Assembly (NCBI RefSeq): GCF_900249755.1 | Contig: NZ_LT976854.1 | Coordinates: 540,365-604,364 of the forward strand | DNA length: 64,000 nucleotides | Reading direction: 5' to 3' | From: Cupriavidus taiwanensis | Lineage (GTDB): Bacteria > Pseudomonadota > Gammaproteobacteria > Burkholderiales > Burkholderiaceae | Shown here: piece by piece, positions 27,578 through 34,951 of the stretch | How the letters are laid out: each line of letters opens with the position of its first letter | Numbering within the stretch: the stretch's first letter is position 1 | Program-made: the position numbers and the translations under genes | Notes under the pieces: model-generated | The model's database searches: none | Told to the model about the DNA's origin: nothing | The model's input: the letters and a program-made list of their open reading frames with translations, nothing else

Positions 27578-28186
27578 TCAGGCCAGCGGCAGCTTCAGCA
27601 CCTGCTCGGTCGTCAGGATGTCGCCGAAGGTATCGTCGATCGCGGCCAGCGCGGCGCGGTGCAGGTCCTGGTGCGGGACCGTGCCGGCCGCGGTATCCAG
27701 GTCGCGCGTGGCGCAGGCATCCGCCGCCACGATCACGCCATAGCCCAGCGGCACCGCGTCGCGCGCCGCGCCGGTGACGCAGGCGTGGGTCATCAGGCCG
27801 GTGATGATCAGGGTCTTGATGCCGGCCGCCTTGAGCCGCTGGTCCAGGTCGGTGGTCGGGAAGGCGCTGACCGAGGTCTTTTGCAGCACGGTGTGATGCG
27901 GGGCCGGCTGCAGGTCGCCGTGGAAGGCCACGGTGGGGCCTTGTTCCGCGAACACCGGGCTACCGGCAGGCGTGACGTGCTGGATGTGGAACACGGGCAT
28001 GCCGGCGGCGTCGGCGTGGTCGACCAGGCGCCGCGCGTTGCCGAGGGCGCCCGGGCCATCCGGAATCGGCAGCTTGCCGCTGAAATACTCGTTCTGGAAA
28101 TCGATCACCAGCACGGCGGTGCTGGCGGCTTCGATGGCGGTGCGGGCCGGCGCGCCGGCGATCTTGCGCAGGGTCGGGTGGGGCAT
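27578..28186 (-). CDS. Isochorismatase-family cysteine hydrolase
   Basis: This 202-residue hydrolase of the isochorismatase-like fold keeps the catalytic triad: Asp29 in LVIDFQNEYF, a central Lys (LQKTSVSAF, residue 103) and Cys136 in THACVTGAARDA. Such enzymes hydrolyse amides, carbamoyl groups or vinyl ethers. The divergent GlxA-type regulator is the likely controller. An in-frame upstream extension was rejected because MPHPTLRKIAG matches the usual family start. Confidence 0.88.
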   Translation of the reverse strand: MPHPTLRKIAGAPARTAIEAASTAVLVIDFQNEYFSGKLPIPDGPGALGNARRLVDHADAAGMPVFHIQHVTPAGSPVFAEQGPTVAFHGDLQPAPHHTVLQKTSVSAFPTTDLDQRLKAAGIKTLIITGLMTHACVTGAARDAVPLGYGVIVAADACATRDLDTAAGTVPHQDLHRAALAAIDDTFGDILTTEQVLKLPLA

Positions 28187-28301
28187 GGTGGTCCTCGTCG
28201 ACAGGGAAAAAAGGGGGCGGTGCCGCTGGCGTGGCGGCTGCCGGGTTCGCCGCAGGCGCGGCATGGAGCGTAGTTTCCGGCGCCGCCGGCATCGCCGGAA
28301 G

Positions 28302-28336
28302 TGGCCCGATGGACAACATGCGATAGAATCGGGCCA
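28302..28336. promoter_or_regulatory. Candidate operator, 9-bp inverted repeat
   Basis: TGGCCCGAT (28302-28310) and ATCGGGCCA (28328-28336) form a perfect 9-bp inverted repeat with a 17-base spacer in the gap between the isochorismatase and GlxA-type genes. It is 60-94 bases before the regulator start, so autoregulation by the GlxA-type protein is plausible. Confidence 0.6.
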
Positions 28337-28395
28337 AAGCTGGCCAACCCGGCCATGTTGCTTCGCCCCCACCATCCCAACCCAGCGAGATTGCG

Positions 28396-29367
28396 ATGCA
28401 CACCGTCGCGGTGATTGCCTTCGAAGGCATCAGCCCCTTCCACCTGTCCGTGCCCTGCATCGTCTTTGGCGACGACCTGGACCGCCTGGGCGTGCCGCGC
28501 TACCGGCTGCTGATCTGCGGCGAGACGCCCGGCCTGATGGCGACCATGTCAGGATTCCGCATCGAGGTCGAACACGACCTGTCCGTGCTGGAGCAGGCCG
28601 ACACCGTGATCATGCCGGCGTGGCGCGACCCGGCCGAGCCCGCGCCGCAGGCGCTGCTCGATGCGCTGCGGCGCGCCAGCGCGCGCGGGGCGCGCATTGC
28701 CGGCCTGTGCCTGGGCACCTTCGTGGTGGCCGAGGCGGGGCTGCTGGACGGCCGCACCGCAGCGACCCACTGGGCCTGGGCCGATGATTTCGCGCAACGC
28801 TACCCGCGCGTGCGGCTCGACCGCGATTCGCTCTATATCGACGATGGCGAGATCCTGACTTCGGCCGGCACCGCCGCCGCGCTGGACTGCTGCCTGCACC
28901 TGGTGCGGCGCGACCATGGCGCCGAGGTTGCCAACCGCATGGCGCGCCGCATGGTGGTGGCGCCGCACCGGCATGGCGGCCAGGCGCAATACATCGAGCA
29001 CCCGTTGCCGCAGGCGGACGGCGCCGACCGTCTCAGCCTGACGCTGGACTGGGCCATCGCGCACCTGGCCGAGCCGCTGACGCTGGATACGCTGGCCGAG
29101 AAGGCCGGCATGAGCCGGCGCAATTTCACGCGGCGCTTCAAGGAGAAGACCGGCACCACGGTCACGCAGTGGCTGCTGAACCACCGGCTGACGGCGGCGC
29201 GGCGCCTGCTGGAGACGACCGATAAGGGCGTCGACCTGGTCGCCGAGCTGGTCGGGTTCGGGTCGGCGGTTTCGCTGCGCCAGCACTTCACCCAGGCGCT
29301 CGCGGTGTCGCCATCGGCCTACCGCAAGCAGTTCGGCAACGCGGCACCGCGCCAGCGGGCCGGCTGA
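28396..29367 (+). CDS. GlxA-type AraC regulator with DJ-1/PfpI domain
   Basis: This 323-residue regulator has an N-terminal class I glutamine-amidotransferase-like (DJ-1/PfpI) domain, with the nucleophile-elbow-like GLCLGTFVVAEAG near residue 110. The C-terminal AraC DNA-binding domain has LDTLAEKAGMSRRNFTRRFKEKTG and LVAELVGFGSAVSLRQHF. It is divergent from the isochorismatase-like hydrolase and probably controls it. Members of this group sense small nitrogen compounds, but the ligand here is unknown. Confidence 0.9.
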   Translation: MHTVAVIAFEGISPFHLSVPCIVFGDDLDRLGVPRYRLLICGETPGLMATMSGFRIEVEHDLSVLEQADTVIMPAWRDPAEPAPQALLDALRRASARGARIAGLCLGTFVVAEAGLLDGRTAATHWAWADDFAQRYPRVRLDRDSLYIDDGEILTSAGTAAALDCCLHLVRRDHGAEVANRMARRMVVAPHRHGGQAQYIEHPLPQADGADRLSLTLDWAIAHLAEPLTLDTLAEKAGMSRRNFTRRFKEKTGTTVTQWLLNHRLTAARRLLETTDKGVDLVAELVGFGSAVSLRQHFTQALAVSPSAYRKQFGNAAPRQRAG

Positions 29368-29394
29368 GCCGGCAGATTCACCGCAGCAGCCGGC

Positions 29395-29856
29395 TCACAG
29401 GTCGCGGTGATGCCGGTGCGACGCGCCGAACAACCGCGCACCCAGCACCACGCCGATCCCCAGCGCCATTGCCAGTGCACGCATGGGGTTGGCATGGACG
29501 AACGATTCGGTCCGCTCGAGGCCGGTTTCCCACTCGCTCTGGACGCGTCCTTTCACGCGCCGGGCCACGTCCGCCGACTTCGCCGCGAGCTCCGTCGCCG
29601 CGCTGCCCGACCTGGCGGCGAGCTCGATGAATTCGGTCTTGGCCTGTTCGAGGTTATCGCCGGACAACGTGGGCAGGCGCTCGAGCAGCCGGTCGAGCTC
29701 GCGCGCCAGGTCTTGCGATGCCGACGATCGTGCCGACGTGTCGCGCCACGTCGCGCCGCCGCGCGTATCCGAACCGGATGTCGAAGACATGCGTGTCTCC
29801 TGCTGCCGCATGCCTGATGTGCTGGTGGGCGTGCTTGTCGTTTCCGTCTGTTCCAT
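29395..29856 (-). CDS. DUF883/ElaB-like membrane-anchored protein
   Basis: This 153-residue protein has a Ser/Thr-rich N terminus, a long amphipathic helical stretch and a single C-terminal membrane helix (ALAMALGIGVVLGARLFGA, residues about 127-145) before a His-rich end (SHRHHRDL). This is the layout of the DUF883/ElaB/YqjD family, whose E. coli members are stationary-phase inner-membrane proteins that associate with ribosomes. GGAGG precedes the start, supporting 29856. A sigma-54-like promoter lies 65 bases upstream. Confidence 0.83.
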   Translation of the reverse strand: MEQTETTSTPTSTSGMRQQETRMSSTSGSDTRGGATWRDTSARSSASQDLARELDRLLERLPTLSGDNLEQAKTEFIELAARSGSAATELAAKSADVARRVKGRVQSEWETGLERTESFVHANPMRALAMALGIGVVLGARLFGASHRHHRDL

Positions 29857-29920
29857 GGTGCGCCTCCGCGTTGAAGTATCCAGGGCGCACGGGGCTGGCC
29901 CGGCGCGCCACGGGATGGCG

Positions 29921-29936
29921 GTGCACCTTTCGTGCC
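29921..29936 (-). promoter_or_regulatory. Sigma-54-like promoter for the DUF883 gene
   Basis: On the minus strand GGCACG-AAAG-GTGCA matches the sigma-54 consensus TGGCACG-N4-TTGCA at 10 of 12 positions, counting the C before GG as a mismatch. GG and GC are exactly 10 bases apart. It would start transcription about 55 bases before the DUF883 start codon. The remainder of the 329-base gap to 30185 holds no gene that I can support. Confidence 0.5.
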
Positions 29937-30132
29937 GGGGGACGGCGGTTGGCGCAACCCACTTCTACGCCATGCCGGACGCGGCGTCACGGGCTGCCGG
30001 TCGAGACGGCACCCGCGTGCCGCATTACAAAGTCAGGCAGATTTGCGCGCCGAGATTGCGCGGCGCCCCTGCCGGCGCATGGCCGCGCGGCGCACGCGAT
30101 CGTTCGCGCGCACAAAACCGCGCGGCGCGGGT

Positions 30133-30148
30133 TGGCATGGCGGTTGCA
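30133..30148 (+). promoter_or_regulatory. Sigma-54-like promoter for the 60-aa gene
   Basis: TGGCATG-GCGG-TTGCA matches the sigma-54 -24/-12 consensus at 11 of 12 defined positions, with GG and GC 10 bases apart. The expected transcript start is near 30160, leaving a 25-base leader with AGGAGG before the ATG at 30186. Confidence 0.6.
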
Positions 30149-30185
30149 TCGTCAGGGTGTCGTACTTGGCAAGCAGGAGGGCATC

Positions 30186-30368
30186 ATGGCACATCAAATT
30201 CCACGGCCGGATGAAGGGCCGAACGTACCCGAGGTGCCGCCGGCCGATCCCTCGCGCGAAAGCGAAGAGCAGCTTCCGCCCCGGCACGACGACGATCTCG
30301 GCAAGCCGCCGCGCCAGCCGGGACAGGAAGATCTGCGCCGACGCTCATCCTGGTCGATGCAGCAATAA
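30186..30368 (+). CDS. Small proline- and charge-rich hypothetical protein
   Basis: This 60-residue protein starts MAHQIPRPDEGPN and is rich in Pro, Glu, Asp and Arg; it has no hydrophobic segment and looks disordered. It has a strong ribosome binding site (GCAGGAGGGC) and a convincing sigma-54-like promoter 40-55 bases upstream, which is the main evidence that it is expressed. I do not recognise a family. The next gene begins 96 bases downstream. Confidence 0.68.
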   Translation: MAHQIPRPDEGPNVPEVPPADPSRESEEQLPPRHDDDLGKPPRQPGQEDLRRRSSWSMQQ

Positions 30369-30464
30369 CGTCTATGCTGGACCGGTGTGCGACGCGCCCG
30401 CCCGGGCATGGAGCGCGCCGCCCGGCGCGCATGTCGCCACTCACGCACCTGAGGAGACAAATCG

Positions 30465-30905
30465 ATGCGCGTTATGGTGATCGTCAAGGCAACCAGCGAT
30501 TCGGAAGCGGGCAAGATGCCCGGCACCGAATTGCTGGCAGCAATGGGCAACTTCAATGAAGAACTGGTCAAGGCCGGCATCATGCTGGCGGGCGAAGGCC
30601 TGCACCCGAGCAGCAAGGGCAAGCGCGTGCGCTTCGCGGGCAGCCAGCGTACCGTGACCGATGGGCCCTTTGCGCACCCGGAAGAACTCGTCGCCGGATT
30701 CTGGCTGTGGCAGGTCAAGTCGATGGATGAAGCGGTGGAATGGGTCAAGCGCTGTCCCAATCCCATGGAAGGCGAATCCGACATCGAGATCCGGCCATTG
30801 TTCGAGTTCGAGGATTTTGGCGCGGAACTGACGCCGGAACTCCGGGAGCAGGAAGAGCGGCTGCGCGAGCAGGCCGCGCGCGCAGCCAAAGCTCAGCAAG
30901 GCTAA
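30465..30905 (+). CDS. YCII-related (DGPF domain) protein
   Basis: This 146-residue ferredoxin-like-fold protein of the YCII/DGPF family has MRVMVIVKATSDSEAG at the start and the signature VTDGPFAHPEELVAGFWLWQVKSMDEAVEWVKRCP at residues about 64-98. Such proteins are often encoded with ECF sigma factors or found alone, and their biochemical role is uncertain. GAGGAGACAAATCG supports the start. A strong terminator follows directly. Confidence 0.9.
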   Translation: MRVMVIVKATSDSEAGKMPGTELLAAMGNFNEELVKAGIMLAGEGLHPSSKGKRVRFAGSQRTVTDGPFAHPEELVAGFWLWQVKSMDEAVEWVKRCPNPMEGESDIEIRPLFEFEDFGAELTPELREQEERLREQAARAAKAQQG

Positions 30906-30926
30906 GTGGGTTTGACGCCCAGGGAG

Positions 30927-30963
30927 ACGGCGGTTCACACGCAAGTGTGAACCGCCGTTTGTG
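30927..30963 (+). terminator. Rho-independent terminator after the YCII gene
   Basis: A perfect 14-bp stem (30927-30940 with 30945-30958) closes the GCAA tetraloop and runs into TTTGTG. It begins 22 bases after the YCII stop. Confidence 0.88.
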
Positions 30964-31108
30964 CTGGATGCGGCGAAGCGAGGCGTACATCCAGCCATCG
31001 CGCCGGAACGATTCGCGCCGCGGGCGAACGAACCAGGACAGGCGCATGTAGCGGTCATGGCCGCATGGCGAGGGCTGCGCATCGCCCGCCATCTCCAGGA
31101 GGACTGAC

Positions 31109-31810
31109 ATGAACACCACGGCAAAGCTGGTCCCGTCGACCGAACTGGCCCGGCAGAATCCCGTCCACTTCCCGAATGAAAGCGCAGCGTACCGCGAAGC
31201 GCGCAACGCGTTGCTGGCCGAGGAAATCGAATTGCGGCGGCACATCGAACGCGTGGCCGCACAGCGCCGCGCCTTGCCGCCCGGCGGCGAGGTGACCAAA
31301 CGATATACCTTTGAAGGGGAACACGGGCCGGTCACGCTCGAAGACCTGTTCGCCGACAAGGACACGCTGGTGGTCTACAGCTATATGTTCGGACCGCAGC
31401 GGCAGCGGCCTTGTCCGATGTGCACGTCGATCATGGCGTCGTGGGACCACAAGGTTCCCGACATCGAACAGCGCGTGGCGCTGGCCATGGTGGCGCGCTC
31501 GCCGATCGACCGCCTGGTGGCGGCGAAGCAGGAGCGCGGGTGGAAGAAGCTGAAGGTGTATGCGGACGTCGACGGCGACTTCACGCGCGACTACGTCAGC
31601 GCCGAGGATGCTGACGAACCGGGGTATACGGTCTTTACGCGGCGCGATGGCAAGGTGCGGCATTTCTGGAGCAGCGAGATGTATGCGCTGACGGTGGACC
31701 CGGGGCAGGATCCGCGCGGGGCGCCGGATCTGGATCCGTTGTGGACGTTGCTGGATACGACGCCGGAGGGGCGGGGGGACTGGTATCCGGAGTTGGAGTA
31801 TCGCAAGTAG
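31109..31810 (+). CDS. DUF899 thioredoxin-like protein
   Basis: This 233-residue protein of the DUF899 family has a thioredoxin-like fold without a clear signal peptide. The central VVYSYMFGPQRQRPCPMCTSIMASWD carries a PCPMC cysteine pair where a redox site would lie. The C-terminal HFWSSEMYALTVDPGQDPRGAPDLDPLW is the conserved family end. AGGAGGACTGAC precedes the start. A redox or detoxification role is likely, but the substrate is not known. Confidence 0.87.
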   Translation: MNTTAKLVPSTELARQNPVHFPNESAAYREARNALLAEEIELRRHIERVAAQRRALPPGGEVTKRYTFEGEHGPVTLEDLFADKDTLVVYSYMFGPQRQRPCPMCTSIMASWDHKVPDIEQRVALAMVARSPIDRLVAAKQERGWKKLKVYADVDGDFTRDYVSAEDADEPGYTVFTRRDGKVRHFWSSEMYALTVDPGQDPRGAPDLDPLWTLLDTTPEGRGDWYPELEYRK

Positions 31811-31920
31811 GCATTTGTGGCTGGATACATCGCAGCGGTCGCATGGCCGCTATCGCGAGCCAGCCCGTATGGCGGCGCCTTCCGCCTGTTTTCTCACCTC
31901 TCCCGCTTGCGGGAGCGTAG

Positions 31921-32061
31921 CCCGCACGCTGGCCATGCCGACTTGCTTCCAGTCACCGACACGTCGTCCCCGCGTAGGCGGGGACCCAGTGTCTTTGAAG
32001 CGCAAGCGCTTCTTGAAGTCGCCGGGTTCCCGCTTTCGCGGGAATGACGGTGGTCTTTGAT
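31921..32061. repeat. 141-bp multi-hairpin interspersed repeat, copy 2
   Basis: This second copy of the element at 7038-7178 differs at four positions. It carries the same three successive hairpins and again lies between convergent genes (DUF899 and a minus-strand small gene). A shortened CTCTCCCGCTTGCGGGAG palindrome of the kind at 105-222 lies just before it. The whole 31811-32133 gap holds only these repeats. Confidence 0.9.
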
Positions 32062-32133
32062 TCTTTGGTGGCACCAACCAGATCAAAGGCTTAGCGAAGG
32101 TCCCCGGGAAGGTAAGCAACCAAGCGCCGCCAG

Positions 32134-32319
32134 CTAAACAGCCACCGGCCCCTCGGCCAGCAACGCATCCAGCTTCGCCTTCACCAGCTCGAGCAGACAG
32201 AGCGCACTGAAGCAAGCGTCCGAGCGCACGCTCTGCTGCTCCAGCAATACCAGCACGCCTTCTATCCCGGCACGCACTTCATTGAGACACACGTTGGCTT
32301 CGATCGCATCGACCGTCAT
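32134..32319 (-). CDS. Small hypothetical protein, possibly DUF1484-like
   Basis: This 61-residue mostly helical, mildly acidic protein (MTVDAIEANVCLNEVRAGIE...) contains three cysteines. AGGAG just upstream of the ATG and good codon use support it as a real gene. The text resembles small DUF1484-type proteins I associate with Ralstonia/Cupriavidus, but this is from memory and uncertain. Its upstream region is the highly structured stretch 32371-32538, which could be part of its leader. Confidence 0.65.
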   Translation of the reverse strand: MTVDAIEANVCLNEVRAGIEGVLVLLEQQSVRSDACFSALCLLELVKAKLDALLAEGPVAV

Positions 32320-32370
32320 GATTGACTCCTTTCAGGTTAAGCCACACCCACGCAACTGAAAGCGAGGGGA

Positions 32371-32538
32371 GGCGGGCCAGACAGCGAGGGTGGAAACCCG
32401 GCGAGATCAAGGAAGAACCCGGTCAGCCTTGCGGCTGCCTCGCTCGGCCCGCCATGGAAGCAAACCTGTCCATGCGAGCACAGGCGTTGCCGTGTGAAAG
32501 CACAACGCCTGTCCTTGATCTACCCCGCGGGTTTCCAC
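32371..32538. other. Highly self-complementary element, possible structured RNA or leader
   Basis: A long inverted repeat pairs 32390-32400 with 32528-32538 (11 bp) and 32404-32413 with 32512-32521 (10 bp). Inside lie three hairpins: 32421-32439 (7 bp with one bulge, TTGC loop), 32453-32474 (6 bp) and 32481-32511 (9 bp). A competing pairing joins 32371-32389 with 32438-32453. I saw no convincing protein in 32320-32693. The element is 52 bases upstream of the minus-strand 61-aa gene and downstream of the CoA-transferase stop. Confidence 0.6.
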
Positions 32539-32693
32539 GCCCGGTCACCGGCAACCCGATGACGATCCCAGTATTCCCTTCCAGAGTCAGGCAAGCGATA
32601 AGAGTTGTCGCATTTCGAACAGGCGGGCGAAGCTTGCCGCAAATGCGGGTGTGAGGGAAATCGCCGAGTGCTGAAAGGCCGCGTCCCTCGTCG

Positions 32694-33788
32694 CTACCGC
32701 TGATTGTGCTCCCCGACCCCCGCCACAAAATCCTCCCCCTCCGGCAACCCCAACGAAAACTTCACCGGAAAGTCCACGGCAATCCCGCCAGGCACGTGCC
32801 GCACCACCCCCCGCGCCCGCACATGCGCATCCTCGAACAGCTCGCCGGCCCCCAGCACCGGCGAGAACGGAATATCGAGCGTCGCGAAGAACGCTTCCCA
32901 CTCAGCCAGATCCCGCGTCCGGAACACCGCCGCCATCAGGTCATTGACCTCCACCTTGTGCCCGCTGCGCGCGGCACGCGTGGCGAAGCGCGGATCGCGC
33001 AGGGCCGGGAACGCGTCGCCCAGCGCCGCGCACAGGTTGTCCCAGAACTTGTTCTCCAGGATGCCCATCGCCAGGTGGCGGCCGTCGCGCGTCTCGAACA
33101 AGTCGTTTTCCGGCATCACCGTGGGCGATGCATGCGGCGAGGCTTCATGCGCGCGCGCGGTCCAGGCGCCATGCGCGGTCCACGACAGCATGGCATCGTG
33201 GATGGATACGTCGAGATGTTGCCCCTGCCCGTGCTGGCGCGCGCTCATGATCGCCACGGCGAGCGACAACGCGGCATAGCCGGAGGCGGCGTAGTCCGAC
33301 ACGCGCACGCGCGGGCGCGAGACCGCATCGTGCACCTGCACCGGCGTGGCCCAGTAGCCGGCCAGCGCCAGGTAGTTGAGGTCATGCCCGGCGTGGCTGG
33401 CGTACGGGCCGGTCTGGCCGAAGCCGGAGACGGAGCACAGCACGATGGCCGGGTTGACGGCCGCCAGCGCGTCGTAGCCCAGGCCCAGGCGTGCCATCAC
33501 CCCGGGGCGGAAGCCTTCGACCACGGCGTCGGCTTCGCGCACCAGGTCCAGGAAGGCCGCGCGGCCGGCGTCGGTCTTCAGGTCCAGCGCCACCGAGCGC
33601 TTGCCGCGATTGAACTGCGCATACACATGCGCGCCCAGTTGCCGCGCGGTGTCGCCGCTGCCGGGCTGCTCGACCTTGATCACATCCGCGCCCAGCTGGC
33701 GCAACAGGCTGCAGGCGTGCGGGCCGGGCAGCAACTGGCTGACGTCGATGATGGTGACGTCGTTCAGGCAGGACCATGCTGGTTTCAT
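32694..33788 (-). CDS. CaiB/BaiF family III CoA-transferase
   Basis: This 364-residue family III CoA-transferase moves CoA between carboxylic acids. VTIIDVSQLLPGPHACSLLRQLGADVIKVEQPGSGD is the family N terminus, and the nucleophilic Asp is expected in HAGHDLNYLALAGY (residue about 140). It is the last gene of a ligase-dehydrogenase-Bug-CoA transferase set on the minus strand, 93 bases after the Bug gene. The substrate is presumably the acid handled by those genes. Confidence 0.9.
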   Translation of the reverse strand: MKPAWSCLNDVTIIDVSQLLPGPHACSLLRQLGADVIKVEQPGSGDTARQLGAHVYAQFNRGKRSVALDLKTDAGRAAFLDLVREADAVVEGFRPGVMARLGLGYDALAAVNPAIVLCSVSGFGQTGPYASHAGHDLNYLALAGYWATPVQVHDAVSRPRVRVSDYAASGYAALSLAVAIMSARQHGQGQHLDVSIHDAMLSWTAHGAWTARAHEASPHASPTVMPENDLFETRDGRHLAMGILENKFWDNLCAALGDAFPALRDPRFATRAARSGHKVEVNDLMAAVFRTRDLAEWEAFFATLDIPFSPVLGAGELFEDAHVRARGVVRHVPGGIAVDFPVKFSLGLPEGEDFVAGVGEHNQR

Positions 33789-33858
33789 GCGGAGCCTCTG
33801 GCAGAAGGAGTAAAAACAAGCGCCGCACGCGCAGCAATGGCGTGCGGCGTGGGTCAGG

Positions 33859-33886
33859 GCAGTGTGATCAGCGCAGTGTGATCAGC
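33859..33886. repeat. 14-bp tandem duplication over the Bug stop codon
   Basis: GCAGTGTGATCAGC occurs twice in a row with no mismatch; the second copy contains the stop codon of the Bug receptor gene. It looks like a recent slippage duplication. Confidence 0.85.
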
Positions 33887-34874
33887 CCAGGTCGCCGGTC
33901 ATGCCGATCGACTTCATCAGGTCGCCGTAGCGCGCGTTGTCGCTGGCCACCATGGTGCCGAATTGCGCCGGCGAGGCGCTGCGGCGCAGTTCGCCAGCGT
34001 TGGCCTTGAGCTGGGCGTCGAACACGCCGGCTGTCTGCAGCTCGCGCACCGCGGCGTGCAGCTTCTGCGCCAGCTCGGCCGGGAAATTGGCCGGGGCGAA
34101 CAGGCCGCTCCAGTTGTCGATGACAAAGCCCGGCGGCAGCGCTTCGGCCATGGTCGGCACGTCGGGAAAAAACGGGGAACGCGCGGCGGCGGTGACGGCC
34201 AGCACCCGGACCTGGTTGTTGCGCACGTACTGCGTCGCGGTGCCCAGCACCGGCATGCCGAACTGGGTTTGCCCGGTCAGCATCGAGGTGATGATTTCCG
34301 GCGCGCCCTTGTAGGGAATATGCACGGCGTCGCAGCCGGTCTGGTGCAGCATGGTTTCCACAGCCAGATGGGCGATGCTGCCCTTGCCGCCGGAGCCGTA
34401 GTTGAACTTGCCCGGCTCCTTCTTCATCGCCGCGACCAGCTCGGCGGCGCTCTTGTAGGGCGAGGACAGCGGCACCACCAGCGCCGACGGCCCGCCCGAC
34501 AGCGCCGTGATCGCCGTGAAGTCGTGCGCCGGGTCAAACGGCATCTTGCGATACATGTGCACGTTGATGACGTGGGTGTTAGCCAGGATGCCCAGCGTGT
34601 AGCCATCGGGCGCGGCGCGGCGCAGCGCGATGGCGCCGATGATGCCGCCGGCGCCGGGCATGTTCTCGACCACCAGCGGCTGGCCGAGTTTCTTGCCCAG
34701 CTCGGCCGACAGCGTGCGCGCCACGTTGTCCGGCGTGCTGCCGGCGATAAACGGCACGATCAGCCGGATCGGGCGGCTGGGGTAGGGGGCTGCGGCGCGG
34801 GCGGCGCGGGCCGGCAGCAGCAGGCTGCCCAGCGCGGCGGCGCCGGCGGTGGCAAGCCAGTTTCGGCGGTTCAT
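33882..34874 (-). CDS. Bug-family periplasmic solute-binding protein
   Basis: This 330-residue receptor of the Bug/TctC family (tripartite tricarboxylate transport type) binds a carboxylate in the periplasm. It has a signal peptide (MNRRNWLATAGAAALGSLLLPARAARAA) and PSRPIRLIVPF followed by VVENMPGAGGIIGA and AAPDGYTL, the family hallmarks. No TctA/TctB membrane subunits are nearby, as is usual for Bug proteins. It stands between the acyl-CoA dehydrogenase and CoA-transferase genes, so its ligand is probably the acid fed into that pathway. Confidence 0.9.
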   Translation of the reverse strand: MNRRNWLATAGAAALGSLLLPARAARAAAPYPSRPIRLIVPFIAGSTPDNVARTLSAELGKKLGQPLVVENMPGAGGIIGAIALRRAAPDGYTLGILANTHVINVHMYRKMPFDPAHDFTAITALSGGPSALVVPLSSPYKSAAELVAAMKKEPGKFNYGSGGKGSIAHLAVETMLHQTGCDAVHIPYKGAPEIITSMLTGQTQFGMPVLGTATQYVRNNQVRVLAVTAAARSPFFPDVPTMAEALPPGFVIDNWSGLFAPANFPAELAQKLHAAVRELQTAGVFDAQLKANAGELRRSASPAQFGTMVASDNARYGDLMKSIGMTGDLG

Positions 34875-34951
34875 GCTTGGTCTCCGTGGTCTTGTCGTAT
34901 TGTGCTGTGTGCGCGATCCGGATGCCGGCGGCGACCGTGCCGCCGGCACGG

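Noticed and set aside
32371-32538. tRNA or tmRNA reading of the cloverleaf-like element
   Set aside because: The closing helix is about 21 bp and the hairpins lack a T-arm GTTCRA motif, anticodon-sized loop and CCA-type end.
32322-32654. Possible 110-aa plus-strand protein in the gap upstream of the 61-aa gene
   Set aside because: It has no ribosome binding site or recognisable pattern, and its frame runs through the long inverted repeat, which better explains the region.
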